A DNA stretch of 64,000 nucleotides from CAZRWD01 sp964603785. GTDB lineage: Bacteria > Fermentibacterota > Fermentibacteria > Fermentibacterales > Fermentibacteraceae. The position numbers and the translations under genes were made by a program. The DNA lies in the NCBI GenBank assembly GCA_964603785.1, contig CAZRWD010000004.1, positions 124,001-188,000 of the forward strand, in the 5' to 3' direction. The number at the start of each line of letters is the position of its first letter. Position 1 is the stretch's first letter. Below, piece by piece: positions 50,940 through 59,775 of the stretch. Under the pieces are notes generated by a model. That model had not been told where the DNA came from and searched no databases. It worked only from the letters and a program-made list of their open reading frames with translations.

Positions 50940-52075
50940 CGTCCGCCCCCGGGTTTCTCGAGGACGGCCGCATAGAGGCCGGGCGAGGCGAGCGAGCCGT
51001 CATCTGTTGAGAGGTCCCAGTCCAGCGTCTGGTCGGTGGTTTCCATCGTTCTCACGGTTTCGCCCAGGAGGTTCACAATCCTGATCGAGGAGGTGCCGGA
51101 CTGCCCGGCGCAGTCCCAGGAGAGGACCGCATGGCTCGAGGCGGGGCTCGGGTACACGAGCAGGCCGGTGCCCGGGGTCGCTCCTCCGCCCTCCTCGGGA
51201 AAGGAGTTCAGATACAGGGTCGAGCCGTCGGTCGAGATGAAGAAGGTGCCGTCCGTGTCGGTCCTGAAAATGTCTATCCCGCGGCTCATGAGCCTCGCGA
51301 TGATCTCTCCGTGGGGATGGCCGTAGGGGTTCCCCGCCCCCACCTCTATCGCGGCCCAGTCCGGATCGACCGCGGCGAGCCACTGCGTGGAGGTCGATGT
51401 GGTCGAGCCGTGGTGGCCGACCTTGAGCACCCGGGCTTCGACCGTCTCGATCTCGCCGGAGGAGAGCGCCGCCAGGACTACGGACTCGCCGCCCTCGGTC
51501 TCGAGGTCTCCCGTCAGGAGGAAGGCCGTCTGACCGTAGGAGATCCTGAGCACTATGCTCGCGTTGTTCATGTTGCCGGGATCCAGCGGGTCGGCCGGGT
51601 GCAGCACCTCGACCACGAGCTCCTGGCCCCAGTCGAGGATGTCGCCCCGCCTGGGAACGACGTACTGGGCCCCGCTCTGCTCGACCGCAGCCAGGAACTC
51701 CTCGTACAGGGCCGATGAGGAGTATGGCCAGCCGCTGTCCCAGACTGTCGCGACGGGCAGAGCCCCGAGGACCGAGACGAGGCCCCCGATGTGGTCGGAG
51801 TGCGGATGGGTGGCGACAAGGCCGTCCAGGTCCATGACGCCGAGGCTGTCGAGGAGGGGGATTATCCTGGCCTCGCCGCAGTCCCACGACGGGTTCGAGC
51901 CCCTGTCGCCTCCGTCGACCAGATAGCTCCGTCCCCCGGGCGTGAGGACGAGGATGGCGTCACCTGAGTACTCGTCATATCCCGGGTCGATGAAGAAGAT
52001 GGTCAGAGGATCGGCGGATGCGGCCCCGGCAAGAGTCAGGGCGGCGGACAGGAACAGGACCGGTCTACTGGACAA
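50909..52075 (-). CDS. Secreted ComEC-type metallo-beta-lactamase with sorting domain
   Basis: A 388-residue secreted protein with signal peptide (LFLSAALTLAGAASA), a metallo-beta-lactamase domain of the ComEC C-terminal type (H-P-H-S-D-H-I-G-G, L-L-T-G-D-L-E, L-K-V-G-H-H-G-S, Y-G-H-P-H) and a C-terminal FlgD/Por-like sorting domain (about 305-388). In ComEC this domain is thought to degrade the non-transported DNA strand. Here it stands alone outside the cell. The start is TTG 52075, 11 bases inside the end of the lamin-tail gene. It may be an exonuclease or phosphodiesterase acting on external DNA. Confidence 0.8.
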   Translation of the reverse strand: MSSRPVLFLSAALTLAGAASADPLTIFFIDPGYDEYSGDAILVLTPGGRSYLVDGGDRGSNPSWDCGEARIIPLLDSLGVMDLDGLVATHPHSDHIGGLVSVLGALPVATVWDSGWPYSSSALYEEFLAAVEQSGAQYVVPRRGDILDWGQELVVEVLHPADPLDPGNMNNASIVLRISYGQTAFLLTGDLETEGGESVVLAALSSGEIETVEARVLKVGHHGSTTSTSTQWLAAVDPDWAAIEVGAGNPYGHPHGEIIARLMSRGIDIFRTDTDGTFFISTDGSTLYLNSFPEEGGGATPGTGLLVYPSPASSHAVLSWDCAGQSGTSSIRIVNLLGETVRTMETTDQTLDWDLSTDDGSLASPGLYAAVLEKPGGGRCIEYFSVTR

Positions 52076-52661
52076 ATGCCTTGATGAAGGCCCAGGTGTT
52101 GTCGGCGAAGGAATTCTCGAAGACGCTGTTGATGGCTCCCGGAGTGCCGTCGTCCCCGGAGCCGTAGGGTGTCGTGGACTGCCCCCAGCTCGAGCTGATC
52201 CCGGCCATCCAGCCCGGGTTTATCCTCTCGCAGGACGAGCCGGGCACCACGGGCCATCCGGCGCCGTACGAGAGGCTCTCCACGGTCTGTCCCTCCGGGT
52301 TGACCAGCGAGAGGATGCCGGCGGAAGGCATGCCGAAGCCCGAATAGACGAAGTCCGGCGTGTAGCCGCCGTTTCTCGCGGTGTCCGACGAGGACCCCAG
52401 GACGTAGTACGCGCCCGGCGGCAGGAGGTACGTGGTCAGGGTGACGGTCGCCCCGGCCTGGTTCTGGATGCGCCAGCCGCAGAGGTTAACGTAGCTGTCG
52501 GAGCGGTTGTAGATCTCGATCCACTCGCCCTCGGCCTCCGAGGAGGAGGCCATCGGGGTGGACATGAACTCGTTGAGGATGACCGGCGAGGAAGAGTGCA
52601 CATCGTCCGACGGGGGTGCGGGAAGACCCAGCAGGGCCGGGATCAGGAGAAACGACATCAT
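52065..52661 (-). CDS. Secreted lamin-tail domain protein
   Basis: This 198-residue protein has a signal peptide (MMSFLLIPALLGLPA) and one lamin-tail (LTD) domain: V-I-L-N-E-F-M-S, G-E-W-I-E-I-Y-N-R-S, V-N-L-C-G-W-R-I-Q-N-Q, G-A-Y-Y-V-L. Such domains occur on secreted nucleases and ComEC-like enzymes and may bind DNA or surface ligands. ATG 52661, or ATG 52658, sits eight bases after GGAGGT. The gene overlaps the metallo-beta-lactamase gene by 11 bases. In other bacteria the same two domains are often fused in one protein, which suggests they act as a pair. Confidence 0.78.
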   Translation of the reverse strand: MMSFLLIPALLGLPAPPSDDVHSSSPVILNEFMSTPMASSSEAEGEWIEIYNRSDSYVNLCGWRIQNQAGATVTLTTYLLPPGAYYVLGSSSDTARNGGYTPDFVYSGFGMPSAGILSLVNPEGQTVESLSYGAGWPVVPGSSCERINPGWMAGISSSWGQSTTPYGSGDDGTPGAINSVFENSFADNTWAFIKAFVQ

Positions 52662-52707
52662 CGGCGGACACCTCCACACCCTTGTATAGGCCCGTACCGG
52701 CGGCGGG

Positions 52708-53619
52708 TCAATCCTCCTCCATCGCCCGGAGAAGCTCCTCTATCTCGCGGAGGGCCTCGCGCCGCTGCTCCTCGAGCTGGCGCAGGGCCTCCTCGTCCCT
52801 CGCACCCCTCAGGCGCTCGACCGGCTCGAGCGTGGTCCTGTTGAAGAACGGACCGAAGAACGCCTCGACGCCGATCGTGAACTTGGGAGACTGCATGGGA
52901 TCGGTCATGTCACGCTCGGAGCTCCTGAAGACCTGTTCGAGCTCTCCCACCGCCCCCCGTACATGGACGCTCCTGTTGATCGCGTAATGGCCGCCCAGGT
53001 TCAGGTCCCGGCCGTCCCACTCGAGCGCCACGGAGACGGAGGGGTGTGGATGCGTCTCCACCGCGAAGAAGAGGCCGGGTATGGGTGAGGCTATGCCGTC
53101 GTCGTCGAGCTCCTGTACGAAGCGCCCGGTTCCCCAGCCCAGGTTCAGCATCAGGGGCACGCGGGCCAGGTAGTCCAGGTTCTTGGTGATCACGACGTAG
53201 CCCGAGAGGTTCTGGTCGTGGGGGTATGGAGCGAGCCCGCTGTCGCCCTCGAAGAAGTCGTAGTTCTTCTCGCCCGTCAGGTTCTCTATGCCCAGCGCGA
53301 TGCCGGGCCTGGTGATGGATTCGCGCAGCGCGAGCACGCGGAACTGCCCCGAGATGCCTCCGGCGCCGAGATAGGTCACGCCCAGCTGCACCCTGTCGAG
53401 CAGCCCGAACTCGACGTGGCCTCCCAGGGAGAAGTCGGACTCGCTGGTGCTGTCGGCGTTCTCGTAGCTGTAGGCGCTGAAGCCCAGCCCCGCGGCCACC
53501 TCGGTGTGACGGAGGAGGGTGGCGGTGGGCGCGTCCAGGAGACCGGCCCTGGCGAACGGAAGCGAACCTGCCGTGGCGGCTAGCGCGACGGTCGCGAGGA
53601 TGACAAGCGCAACTCTCAT
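52708..53619 (-). CDS. Outer-membrane barrel with C-terminal coiled coil
   Basis: This 303-residue protein begins with signal MRVALVILATVALAATAGS. The body is beta-rich (L-D-A-P-T-A-T-L-L-R-H-T-E-V, L-D-R-V-Q-L-G-V-T-Y, F-A-V-E-T-H-P-H-P-S-V, L-E-W-D-G-R-D-L-N-L-G) and resembles YjbH-like lipopolysaccharide/capsule-associated barrels. The last about 40 residues are charged coiled coil (E-E-A-L-R-Q-L-E-E-Q-R-R-E-A). ATG 53619 has a GGAGGT-like site upstream. Homology is suggested only by pattern, so function stays open. Confidence 0.6.
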   Translation of the reverse strand: MRVALVILATVALAATAGSLPFARAGLLDAPTATLLRHTEVAAGLGFSAYSYENADSTSESDFSLGGHVEFGLLDRVQLGVTYLGAGGISGQFRVLALRESITRPGIALGIENLTGEKNYDFFEGDSGLAPYPHDQNLSGYVVITKNLDYLARVPLMLNLGWGTGRFVQELDDDGIASPIPGLFFAVETHPHPSVSVALEWDGRDLNLGGHYAINRSVHVRGAVGELEQVFRSSERDMTDPMQSPKFTIGVEAFFGPFFNRTTLEPVERLRGARDEEALRQLEEQRREALREIEELLRAMEED

Positions 53620-53674
53620 CTGACCTCCGTTTCGCCCCCGAAGATAACCCCGGTCCCGCTCCCGGGCAAAGCTC

Positions 53675-55183
53675 CTAGAGGCGGACCAGCAGGGCCGACG
53701 CCCTGAGCCCGCCCGATTCCGTCTCCAGTATGTAGGTCCCGGCGGGCACGGGAGTTCCCCCCGGGCCGTTCCCGTCCCATGTCAGGGTCGACATCCCCCG
53801 GGGGAGGCCGATGCCGTCGGCCGGCGTCGCGACGAGCCTTCCAGTCGGATCGTAGATCCTTGCCTGGAGGGTCCCCTCCCCGGGCATCCCTATCGCGAGA
53901 GTGAGCGGACCGGAGGAGGGATTGGGATGCAGCGCGACTGTCAGGACTGATGGCGGGCCGTCCCCTCCCGGGGTGCCGGTGTCGCATCTCCATGCCCGTA
54001 TGTCGGTTCCCGTCCCGCAGACCACGAGCACCCCGGATGATCCCAGGACCGGGCCGCCGATGTTCACGTTCGTGACCTGGGTCTCCCAGAGCGGCTGGAG
54101 GTCGGCCGTCCAGGCGTACAGCCTGCCTCCGCCGAAGCCTCCGTTGGAGAAGAAGATCCTCCCTTCGGCGTCGATGGCCAGCCTGCAGGCCGAGTAGCCG
54201 GATATCACCCCGGTCTGCTGGAGTATCGCGCCGTCGTCGGGATCGACCCTGGCCAGCCTCGGCCCGGGGATGACGAAGTACACCGAACCGTCCGGTCCCA
54301 CGCCGAACTCCGGCGCGCACGCATTCGCCGCCGGGACGTGCCACTTCTCTACGAAGCCCGAGCCCGTGTCCTCGAAGGCGTAGAGGAAGTCGACCGCCGG
54401 GTTGTCCTGGCTGCGGTTGAAGTACACGGTGCCGTCCGGGCCGGCCATCGGCGTGCACTGAGCCGTGAAGCCGGGCATCACCGGTCCCGTGTACAGCTCG
54501 GCTCCCGTCCCGAGGTCGTAGCGGACGAACGCATGGCCGCCCGGGACGGCGTCGACGACATAGAACGACGATCCGTGGATGCACCCCCCGCACTGACCGC
54601 TCACCGATCCGGTCCGGGGCGAGTGCCACACGGTGCTGCCGTCGCCGGAGTCGATCCTCCAGATGTCCCGGAAGGATGCTACTACCGGGTCTCCGTCAGG
54701 GGCGAATACCACCCCGTCGTAGGGTCCGGCGTCGATCTCGTCATCGGATGTCCAGACTACCTGCCCGTCCTCCGCGTCCAGGGCGTAGAGCCTCGCGGAG
54801 ACCGAGGCTCCGTTGCCCGAACGCGCCGCGAACACGAGCCCGTCGGACGCGCCTGCGATCCAGGTGATCCAGTCGCCGGTCGAGTAAGGTATGTCGACAG
54901 CCCACAGCTCCTGCCCCGTCAGCAGGTCCATGCAGACGACCGGAGAGTCCCCCGGGGTGCCGGGCCAGGCGGCCTGCCTGACCAGGAAGAGCCTGTCGCC
55001 CATCGTCACGGGCTGCCACGAGATGATGGAGGACCTGCCTCCCGACCAGAGCGGATCGGCTTCTCCGGGTCCCGTCTCCTGAGAGAGGCAGAACCTGCCT
55101 GCGTTGCCTCCTGAGTTCGTCCAGTCCGCCGCCTGCAGCGGCAACGCAACGGCTGGAAGGGCAAGGAGCAGCATCATCCTCAT
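53675..55183 (-). CDS. Secreted PQQ-like beta-propeller with sorting domain
   Basis: This 502-residue protein has a signal peptide (MRMMLLLALPAVALPLQA), repeated PQQ/quinoprotein-like blades (L-T-G-Q-E-L-W-A-V-D, L-Y-A-L-D-A-E-D-G-Q-V-V-W, D-G-T-V-Y-F-N, D-G-S-V-Y-F-V) and a C-terminal FlgD-type Ig sorting domain (L-H-P-N-P-S-S-G, Y-D-P-T-G-R-L-V, P-A-G-T-Y-I-L). The blades are likely a recognition scaffold, not a dehydrogenase, because no PQQ-binding acid or Cys-Cys pair can be seen. ATG 55183 overlaps the glycosyltransferase stop by four bases. Confidence 0.75.
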   Translation of the reverse strand: MRMMLLLALPAVALPLQAADWTNSGGNAGRFCLSQETGPGEADPLWSGGRSSIISWQPVTMGDRLFLVRQAAWPGTPGDSPVVCMDLLTGQELWAVDIPYSTGDWITWIAGASDGLVFAARSGNGASVSARLYALDAEDGQVVWTSDDEIDAGPYDGVVFAPDGDPVVASFRDIWRIDSGDGSTVWHSPRTGSVSGQCGGCIHGSSFYVVDAVPGGHAFVRYDLGTGAELYTGPVMPGFTAQCTPMAGPDGTVYFNRSQDNPAVDFLYAFEDTGSGFVEKWHVPAANACAPEFGVGPDGSVYFVIPGPRLARVDPDDGAILQQTGVISGYSACRLAIDAEGRIFFSNGGFGGGRLYAWTADLQPLWETQVTNVNIGGPVLGSSGVLVVCGTGTDIRAWRCDTGTPGGDGPPSVLTVALHPNPSSGPLTLAIGMPGEGTLQARIYDPTGRLVATPADGIGLPRGMSTLTWDGNGPGGTPVPAGTYILETESGGLRASALLVRL

Positions 55184-56412
55184 CCCGACCTCCCGATCTC
55201 GTGGAGCGCCTCCATGACGGTTTCGCCGAATGTCCGCCTGGTCCTGCGGTACTCCTCCACCGAAGCAAGGGTCCTGCGGCTCGATTCCGCGAGTGATGCA
55301 CGGTCCTCCAGCAGCGAGAAGACCCTTCCCGCGCTGCCGTCCGGATCGCTGCGGTCGAGCACGGCCTGCGGTCCGTCCATGCCTATCCCCGCGAGGCTCT
55401 CGGAGGTCGCGGCGACGGGCATGCCCCACGACAGCGCGTCCAGGACCTTCATCTTCAATCCCGAGCCGAGTGTGATGGGACAGACGTAGAGGTCGCTCTC
55501 CAAATGGAGCCGCGCGAGTTCCTCATCGCTCACGAAGCCCAGCAGGTCGAGTCCGCCTCCCTGCCGTGCCCCCGGCCCGAAAGGCTCGCCGGGGGCCGCC
55601 CCCGCCACGGAGAGGGTGATCCTGTCGTCCATCGAGCGAAGCCTGGGCAGCAGGTCGGCTGCCAGCCACTGCAGGGCGTCGAGGTTCGGGAAGTACCTGG
55701 GAGAGCCCACGAACAGGAGCCGCCTGCCCCCCGGTGATCCTGTCCATGCCCTCTGCCTGCGTGGTATCTCCTCCTCCGAGAGCAGGATGCGCCTGCCGGG
55801 ATAACGCCGGGCATACCAGTCGCGGTCCCCGGTGGATATGCAGATCAGTGCGCCCGCGCTGTCGAGCAACCTGCGCTCGTAGCCGCGGGTCTTGAGGTAC
55901 TCGAAGAGGAAGAAGAAGCGGAGGGGGCTGAACCAGCGCTGGAAGAGCATCTGGTCGTACACGACCTTCTGCTCCACGTTCTGGCTGGCGTAGACCACGG
56001 GGAACCAGCTCCTCACCTCCCGGGGAACGATCTCCCAGCCCGACATCTGGTCGAGGATTATGGCCGAGGCTCCGTCCTCGATCAGCGAACGGATGTAGTC
56101 TATGGCCTCGGCGTTCCTCCTGAGGCGGCAGACGCGGGGCCTGTCGGAGAACAGGAAGGACAGGAAGCCCTTGATGCGGGCGGGGAGACCCTCCCCCACA
56201 TGCGGCAGGGCCCTTCCGAACACGGCCGTCTTGATCCCGAGGTCGCTGAAATGACGGGCCTGCGCCTCCCTGTCACCGTCCGCATCGATCATGACCAGCT
56301 CGAGCTCCACGCCCGCAGTCGAGGCCAGCTCCATTATATGGTTGTGGAAGGCGATCTTGCCGCCCTTGTCTGCCGGCCACGGGACCTCGGTGACTATGTG
56401 TATCAGTCTCAT
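55180..56412 (-). CDS. Glycosyltransferase family 4-like
   Basis: This 410-residue protein has the two-lobed GT-B look of retaining glycosyltransferases: M-R-L-I-H-I-V-T-E-V-P-W-P-A-D-K-G-G at the start and L-L-F-V-G-S-P, Y-F-P-N-L-D-A-L, L-E-S-D-L-Y-V-C-P and G-S-G-L-K-M-K-V-L-D-A-L-S-W-G in the second lobe. The latter is close to the nucleotide-sugar E-x(7)-E region, but the first Glu position is not canonical. I use ATG 56412; an in-frame ATG at 56466 would add 18 residues. The target glycan is unknown. Confidence 0.78.
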   Translation of the reverse strand: MRLIHIVTEVPWPADKGGKIAFHNHIMELASTAGVELELVMIDADGDREAQARHFSDLGIKTAVFGRALPHVGEGLPARIKGFLSFLFSDRPRVCRLRRNAEAIDYIRSLIEDGASAIILDQMSGWEIVPREVRSWFPVVYASQNVEQKVVYDQMLFQRWFSPLRFFFLFEYLKTRGYERRLLDSAGALICISTGDRDWYARRYPGRRILLSEEEIPRRQRAWTGSPGGRRLLFVGSPRYFPNLDALQWLAADLLPRLRSMDDRITLSVAGAAPGEPFGPGARQGGGLDLLGFVSDEELARLHLESDLYVCPITLGSGLKMKVLDALSWGMPVAATSESLAGIGMDGPQAVLDRSDPDGSAGRVFSLLEDRASLAESSRRTLASVEEYRRTRRTFGETVMEALHEIGRSG

Positions 56413-56523
56413 TCGGTGCCGTCCATGAGATGCCTCGGCAAACCTCCCCGTGCCGTCGAACCCCATTCATATCCCACTGCGCCGCCATCCTCAAGGTCGG
56501 TGTCCGGAGCCCCGGAGAACGAC

Positions 56524-56549
56524 GAGGGGGCGGGTCTCCCCGCCCCCTC
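56524..56549 (-). terminator. G+C hairpin after OmpA paralogue 3
   Basis: A perfect 11-bp stem (56524-56534 with 56539-56549, loop TCTC) lies 22 bases beyond the stop of the OmpA-family gene. No T-tract follows on the minus strand, so termination may be imperfect or Rho-assisted. Confidence 0.5.
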
Positions 56550-56570
56550 CCCGACGGACCCGTCGCCCGG

Positions 56571-58505
56571 CTACTCGGTGCCGCGGCCCAGGATGATGAA
56601 CTCCGCCCTGCGGTTGAGAGCCCTGTTCGCCTCGGAGTCGTTGGGGACCGCAGGCTGCTCCTCGCCGTAGCTTACGGTGGAGAGCCTGGAGTCGGAGACC
56701 CCCCTCGAGATGAGATATGCGCGGACGGTCTCCGCCCTGCGCTCGGAGAGGTCCCTGTTGTACCCGGGCTCGCCGATCGCGTCGGCATGGCCGGTGATCC
56801 TCACCGCGACCGACGGATTGGCCGTGAGGAACCCGGCGATCACGTCGAGGGCGGACTTCGCATCGGGCGTGAGGACGTCCCTGTCGAACTCGAAGTAGAC
56901 GTTCTCGAACTCCATCATCATCTGGAGGTCGAAGTCCTGGGACACCTCTCCGCCGCCCGGCACCTGGAGGTCGGCCGACTCGCCGGAGTATCCCGCGGCG
57001 GATGCCGTGAGAGTGGCGGGACCGGCCGGGATCTCGATCGAGTAGCGGCCGTCGGAACCGGTCTGGACCTGGATGGAGCCCCTCGAGACCGTGCCCGACA
57101 GGGGGTCGCCTGTCGATGCGTCGCGTACGGTTCCCGTGACGATGCCCGTCTCGTGGATGGGCTGCAATGCGAAATCGACGGCATGAACGCCGCCGCGGGA
57201 TAGCTGGACGGCCTGGGAGGCCGAGAGGTAGCCGTCGGCCGTTGCGGTCAGCGTCGCGTCACCTGCCGGGAGCTCCGTGGCGTAGCGGCCGTCGGACCCC
57301 GCCGTGGAAGCCTCCACGCCGCGGTCGTTCGCGACCGTTCCGGGGAGGTTCTCGCCGGTCTCGGCGTCGTAGACCCTCCCGGAGACCCTGGCCGGCTCGG
57401 CGCGGAAGGTCCCGGTGTAGGCGACATCGATCCCGATGCCCAGCTCGGGGGCGTAGCCCTCGGGGAACGGGGCGTAGTTGGAGCGGTCGGTGTCCGTGGG
57501 CTCGCCGCCGGCCTGGTAGAGGCCGTGCCCGAGGTCGGACCAGTTCGGTGCGAACGAGGAGAGGGCGAAGGAGGCGCGGAGGTCCCAGGTGAAGCCCGAC
57601 TCGCCGCCGAAGCGGATGCCGGGGGAGACCTGGATGCAGTCGTCGTAGTCCTCCCCGTCGCCGTCCTCGAAGTCGCGCTTCATGAAGTGGCGCCACTCGG
57701 CCTCGGCCATGAGAGTGGTCGTCTCACCGAGCGGGTACTCCATCCCGGCCACCGCTCGGAAGACCGGGTCCTCCACGTCCATGTCGACGTCGACCTGGTC
57801 GGTGGCGACATGGCCCGCCGTCCAGCGGGCGTCGGTGAACTGGAAGTTCTGCCTGAACCAGTGGTAGCCGATGTTGGCGTGGAGGACCACCGGATCGAGC
57901 TTCCAGGAGGCGAGCAGGTCCATGCCGAGATTGTAGCTGCCCGAGTTGATCATCGGGCGGCGCATCTCGAACATGCCCTGGCCCTCCTCCCAGATGCCGT
58001 CCCAGCCGTCGCCGTTCACGACGAAGGAGCTGTAGCCCCCGTCGTGGATCGAGAAGCCGGCCGAAGGCATGAGGGAGAACCAGAGATTCTCCGCGTCGGG
58101 GTTGATGCCGTACTTCAGGGAGATCCTGGCCTCGCTGAAGCCGTCGTCCCCCTCCCATTCGCCGGAGAACCCGGCATGGTCGTCGCCGCGCCCGAGCTGG
58201 TTCACGAGGTAGGAGACCGCGGCTCCCAGCTCGAACCTGTCGCCCAGGCCGAACCCGGCGGTGATGTGTGCCGTTCCGTCGTACTCTGTGTCGGTTATCT
58301 CGACGGCTTCGCCGGCCACAACGCCGTCACGCTCGTCGGACGAGATGCCCAGATGGGTGAGGAGGCCGACCGAGTAGCGGCCGGCTCCGAGGGTGCGCGC
58401 GTCGGTGGTCCAGTAGAGCCCGCGAAGGCCGGTCGCTGCGGGGGCCGCTGAAGCCGCCGCCCCCATGACCATCGCCAGAAGAACCAGTAGTAACGTCAGT
58501 CTCAT
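56571..58505 (-). CDS. OmpA-family protein with carboxypeptidase-regulatory domains (paralogue 3)
   Basis: This 644-residue protein repeats the layout of the 4.6-8.5 kb pair: signal peptide (MRLTLLLVLLAMVMGAAASA), family motif L-R-G-L-Y-W-T-T-D-A, a predicted barrel of about 340 residues, two carboxypeptidase-regulatory-like modules (G-R-V-Y-D-A-E-T-G-E-N; G-T-V-R-D-A-S-T-G-D-P, each with G-S-D-G-R-Y) and a C-terminal OmpA domain (ITGHADAIGEPG, LSERRAETV, YGEEQPA, NRRAEFII). In the wall-binding loop A-D-A replaces the T-D-S of the other two. ATG 58505 has GGGAGGGAA. An AT-rich stretch with the inverted repeat CTCTTG-CAAGAG (58569-58585) is upstream. Confidence 0.83.
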   Translation of the reverse strand: MRLTLLLVLLAMVMGAAASAAPAATGLRGLYWTTDARTLGAGRYSVGLLTHLGISSDERDGVVAGEAVEITDTEYDGTAHITAGFGLGDRFELGAAVSYLVNQLGRGDDHAGFSGEWEGDDGFSEARISLKYGINPDAENLWFSLMPSAGFSIHDGGYSSFVVNGDGWDGIWEEGQGMFEMRRPMINSGSYNLGMDLLASWKLDPVVLHANIGYHWFRQNFQFTDARWTAGHVATDQVDVDMDVEDPVFRAVAGMEYPLGETTTLMAEAEWRHFMKRDFEDGDGEDYDDCIQVSPGIRFGGESGFTWDLRASFALSSFAPNWSDLGHGLYQAGGEPTDTDRSNYAPFPEGYAPELGIGIDVAYTGTFRAEPARVSGRVYDAETGENLPGTVANDRGVEASTAGSDGRYATELPAGDATLTATADGYLSASQAVQLSRGGVHAVDFALQPIHETGIVTGTVRDASTGDPLSGTVSRGSIQVQTGSDGRYSIEIPAGPATLTASAAGYSGESADLQVPGGGEVSQDFDLQMMMEFENVYFEFDRDVLTPDAKSALDVIAGFLTANPSVAVRITGHADAIGEPGYNRDLSERRAETVRAYLISRGVSDSRLSTVSYGEEQPAVPNDSEANRALNRRAEFIILGRGTE

Positions 58506-58656
58506 GTTCCCTCCCGGGAAGGCGACGGCCGGAAACTCCTCCGAGATCCGGACAGCCGCGAGTGTAAGCTCTTGACTTACAAGAGTATGGGTCGACCAGG
58601 AACCGAATGGGTCTCCGAAGGTCAACCTTTAAATATAGCGAATTGAAGGGGCCCGG

Positions 58657-59763
58657 TCAGCGGCGCTGATCGCAGATCGGGACCAGCCAGGCGCGGCCGT
58701 TCCCGTATGCCGGAAGGGCGAGGGCACCACAACCGGGGAGTGCGACGAGGATTCCGCCGCCGAGGAGCCCATCCGCGGCCACTGTGTCCCGGGATGTCAC
58801 CCGAAGGGTGGATGAGTCTATTTCCCCGTGTTCCAGGGTCTCCCCTCCGTCGCGCGAGAAGAGCCAGGAGCCGTCAGTCAGCACGCAGGCGCGGGAGAGC
58901 CCGGTTCCCGTCACGAACTCGTGCATGCCCCCGTAGGTATCGAGCAGGAACGGATCGGGGTCACCCCGGAGGATCAGGCCGAGGTCCCCCAGCCAGCCCT
59001 CGACGACCCGGCCCTCCCCGGGGTCGCCCCAGGATCCCGTCACCCCCTTCGCGGACCAGTCCCCGAACCAGACGCTCGTGGTCAGGCCCTCGAAGGACTC
59101 CAGCACCGCGAAGCGGCCTCCCGAGGGGGATGGAAGGTACTCGACCGAGGGGGAGGGGGTGAACGCCCGGTCCAGGCCCTCGATCGGGACCAGGACCGCC
59201 CTCCCGGATTCGACGTCGATGCAGTTGACGGGCTCCGCAGGGAAGAATCCGCCGGATGCCTCCACCAGGTCCCCGTAGGCTCCTGCCCCGAGGTATCCGC
59301 ACATGATGCAGTTCCCCGCCACGAGCCTGGAGTCGGAGGTGAACATCGCGACCACATCATCGCCGCCCACGGGGTACTGTCCGAGCGCCGCGGGAATGGC
59401 TTCCGACCCGTCGGGCCCGCACAGGACGAAGAGGATCGCGTCCCTGTTCGCCCCGCCGTGCTCGAACTCGCGCGGGACCCAGACGGTCTGCATCAGCATC
59501 ACGTGCCGGCCGTCCGGCGAGACATCCATGCCCAGCAGACCACCGTAGTGCCAGCCGTCCTCGTCGGGATGCCAGCCGGTGTCCCATGGCCTGGTCTCGA
59601 GGGTCTCCGTATCGATGACCGCGAAGTATGGGCCGGCGTGCTCGGCGATCGCGCAGAGGACGGAGGAGTCGTCCAGTGCATCCGCGAAGATGACCGACTC
59701 GTGGAGCAGGACCGGGCGGGAACCGGCCGCCGCCTCGATAATGAAGGACAGGAGCAGGATCAG
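58657..59763 (-). CDS. Exported beta-propeller-like protein, probable CTG start
   Basis: The open frame runs from the TGA at 59776-59778, which is the upstream gene's stop, to 58657. The first ATG in frame (59529) would cut off coding sequence that continues the propeller style (Y-F-A-V-I-D-T-E-T-L-E-T-R). There is no ATG, GTG or TTG before that region. CTG 59763 sits five bases after GGGAGG and gives a signal-like start (M-I-L-L-L-S-F-I-I-E-A-A-A-G). The product would be 368 residues with D-V-S-P-D-G-R-H-V and similar blade phrases. Function is unknown. The start is inferred, not proven. Confidence 0.6.
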   Translation of the reverse strand: MILLLSFIIEAAAGSRPVLLHESVIFADALDDSSVLCAIAEHAGPYFAVIDTETLETRPWDTGWHPDEDGWHYGGLLGMDVSPDGRHVMLMQTVWVPREFEHGGANRDAILFVLCGPDGSEAIPAALGQYPVGGDDVVAMFTSDSRLVAGNCIMCGYLGAGAYGDLVEASGGFFPAEPVNCIDVESGRAVLVPIEGLDRAFTPSPSVEYLPSPSGGRFAVLESFEGLTTSVWFGDWSAKGVTGSWGDPGEGRVVEGWLGDLGLILRGDPDPFLLDTYGGMHEFVTGTGLSRACVLTDGSWLFSRDGGETLEHGEIDSSTLRVTSRDTVAADGLLGGGILVALPGCGALALPAYGNGRAWLVPICDQRR

Positions 59764-59775
59764 GGGGCCCTCCCT

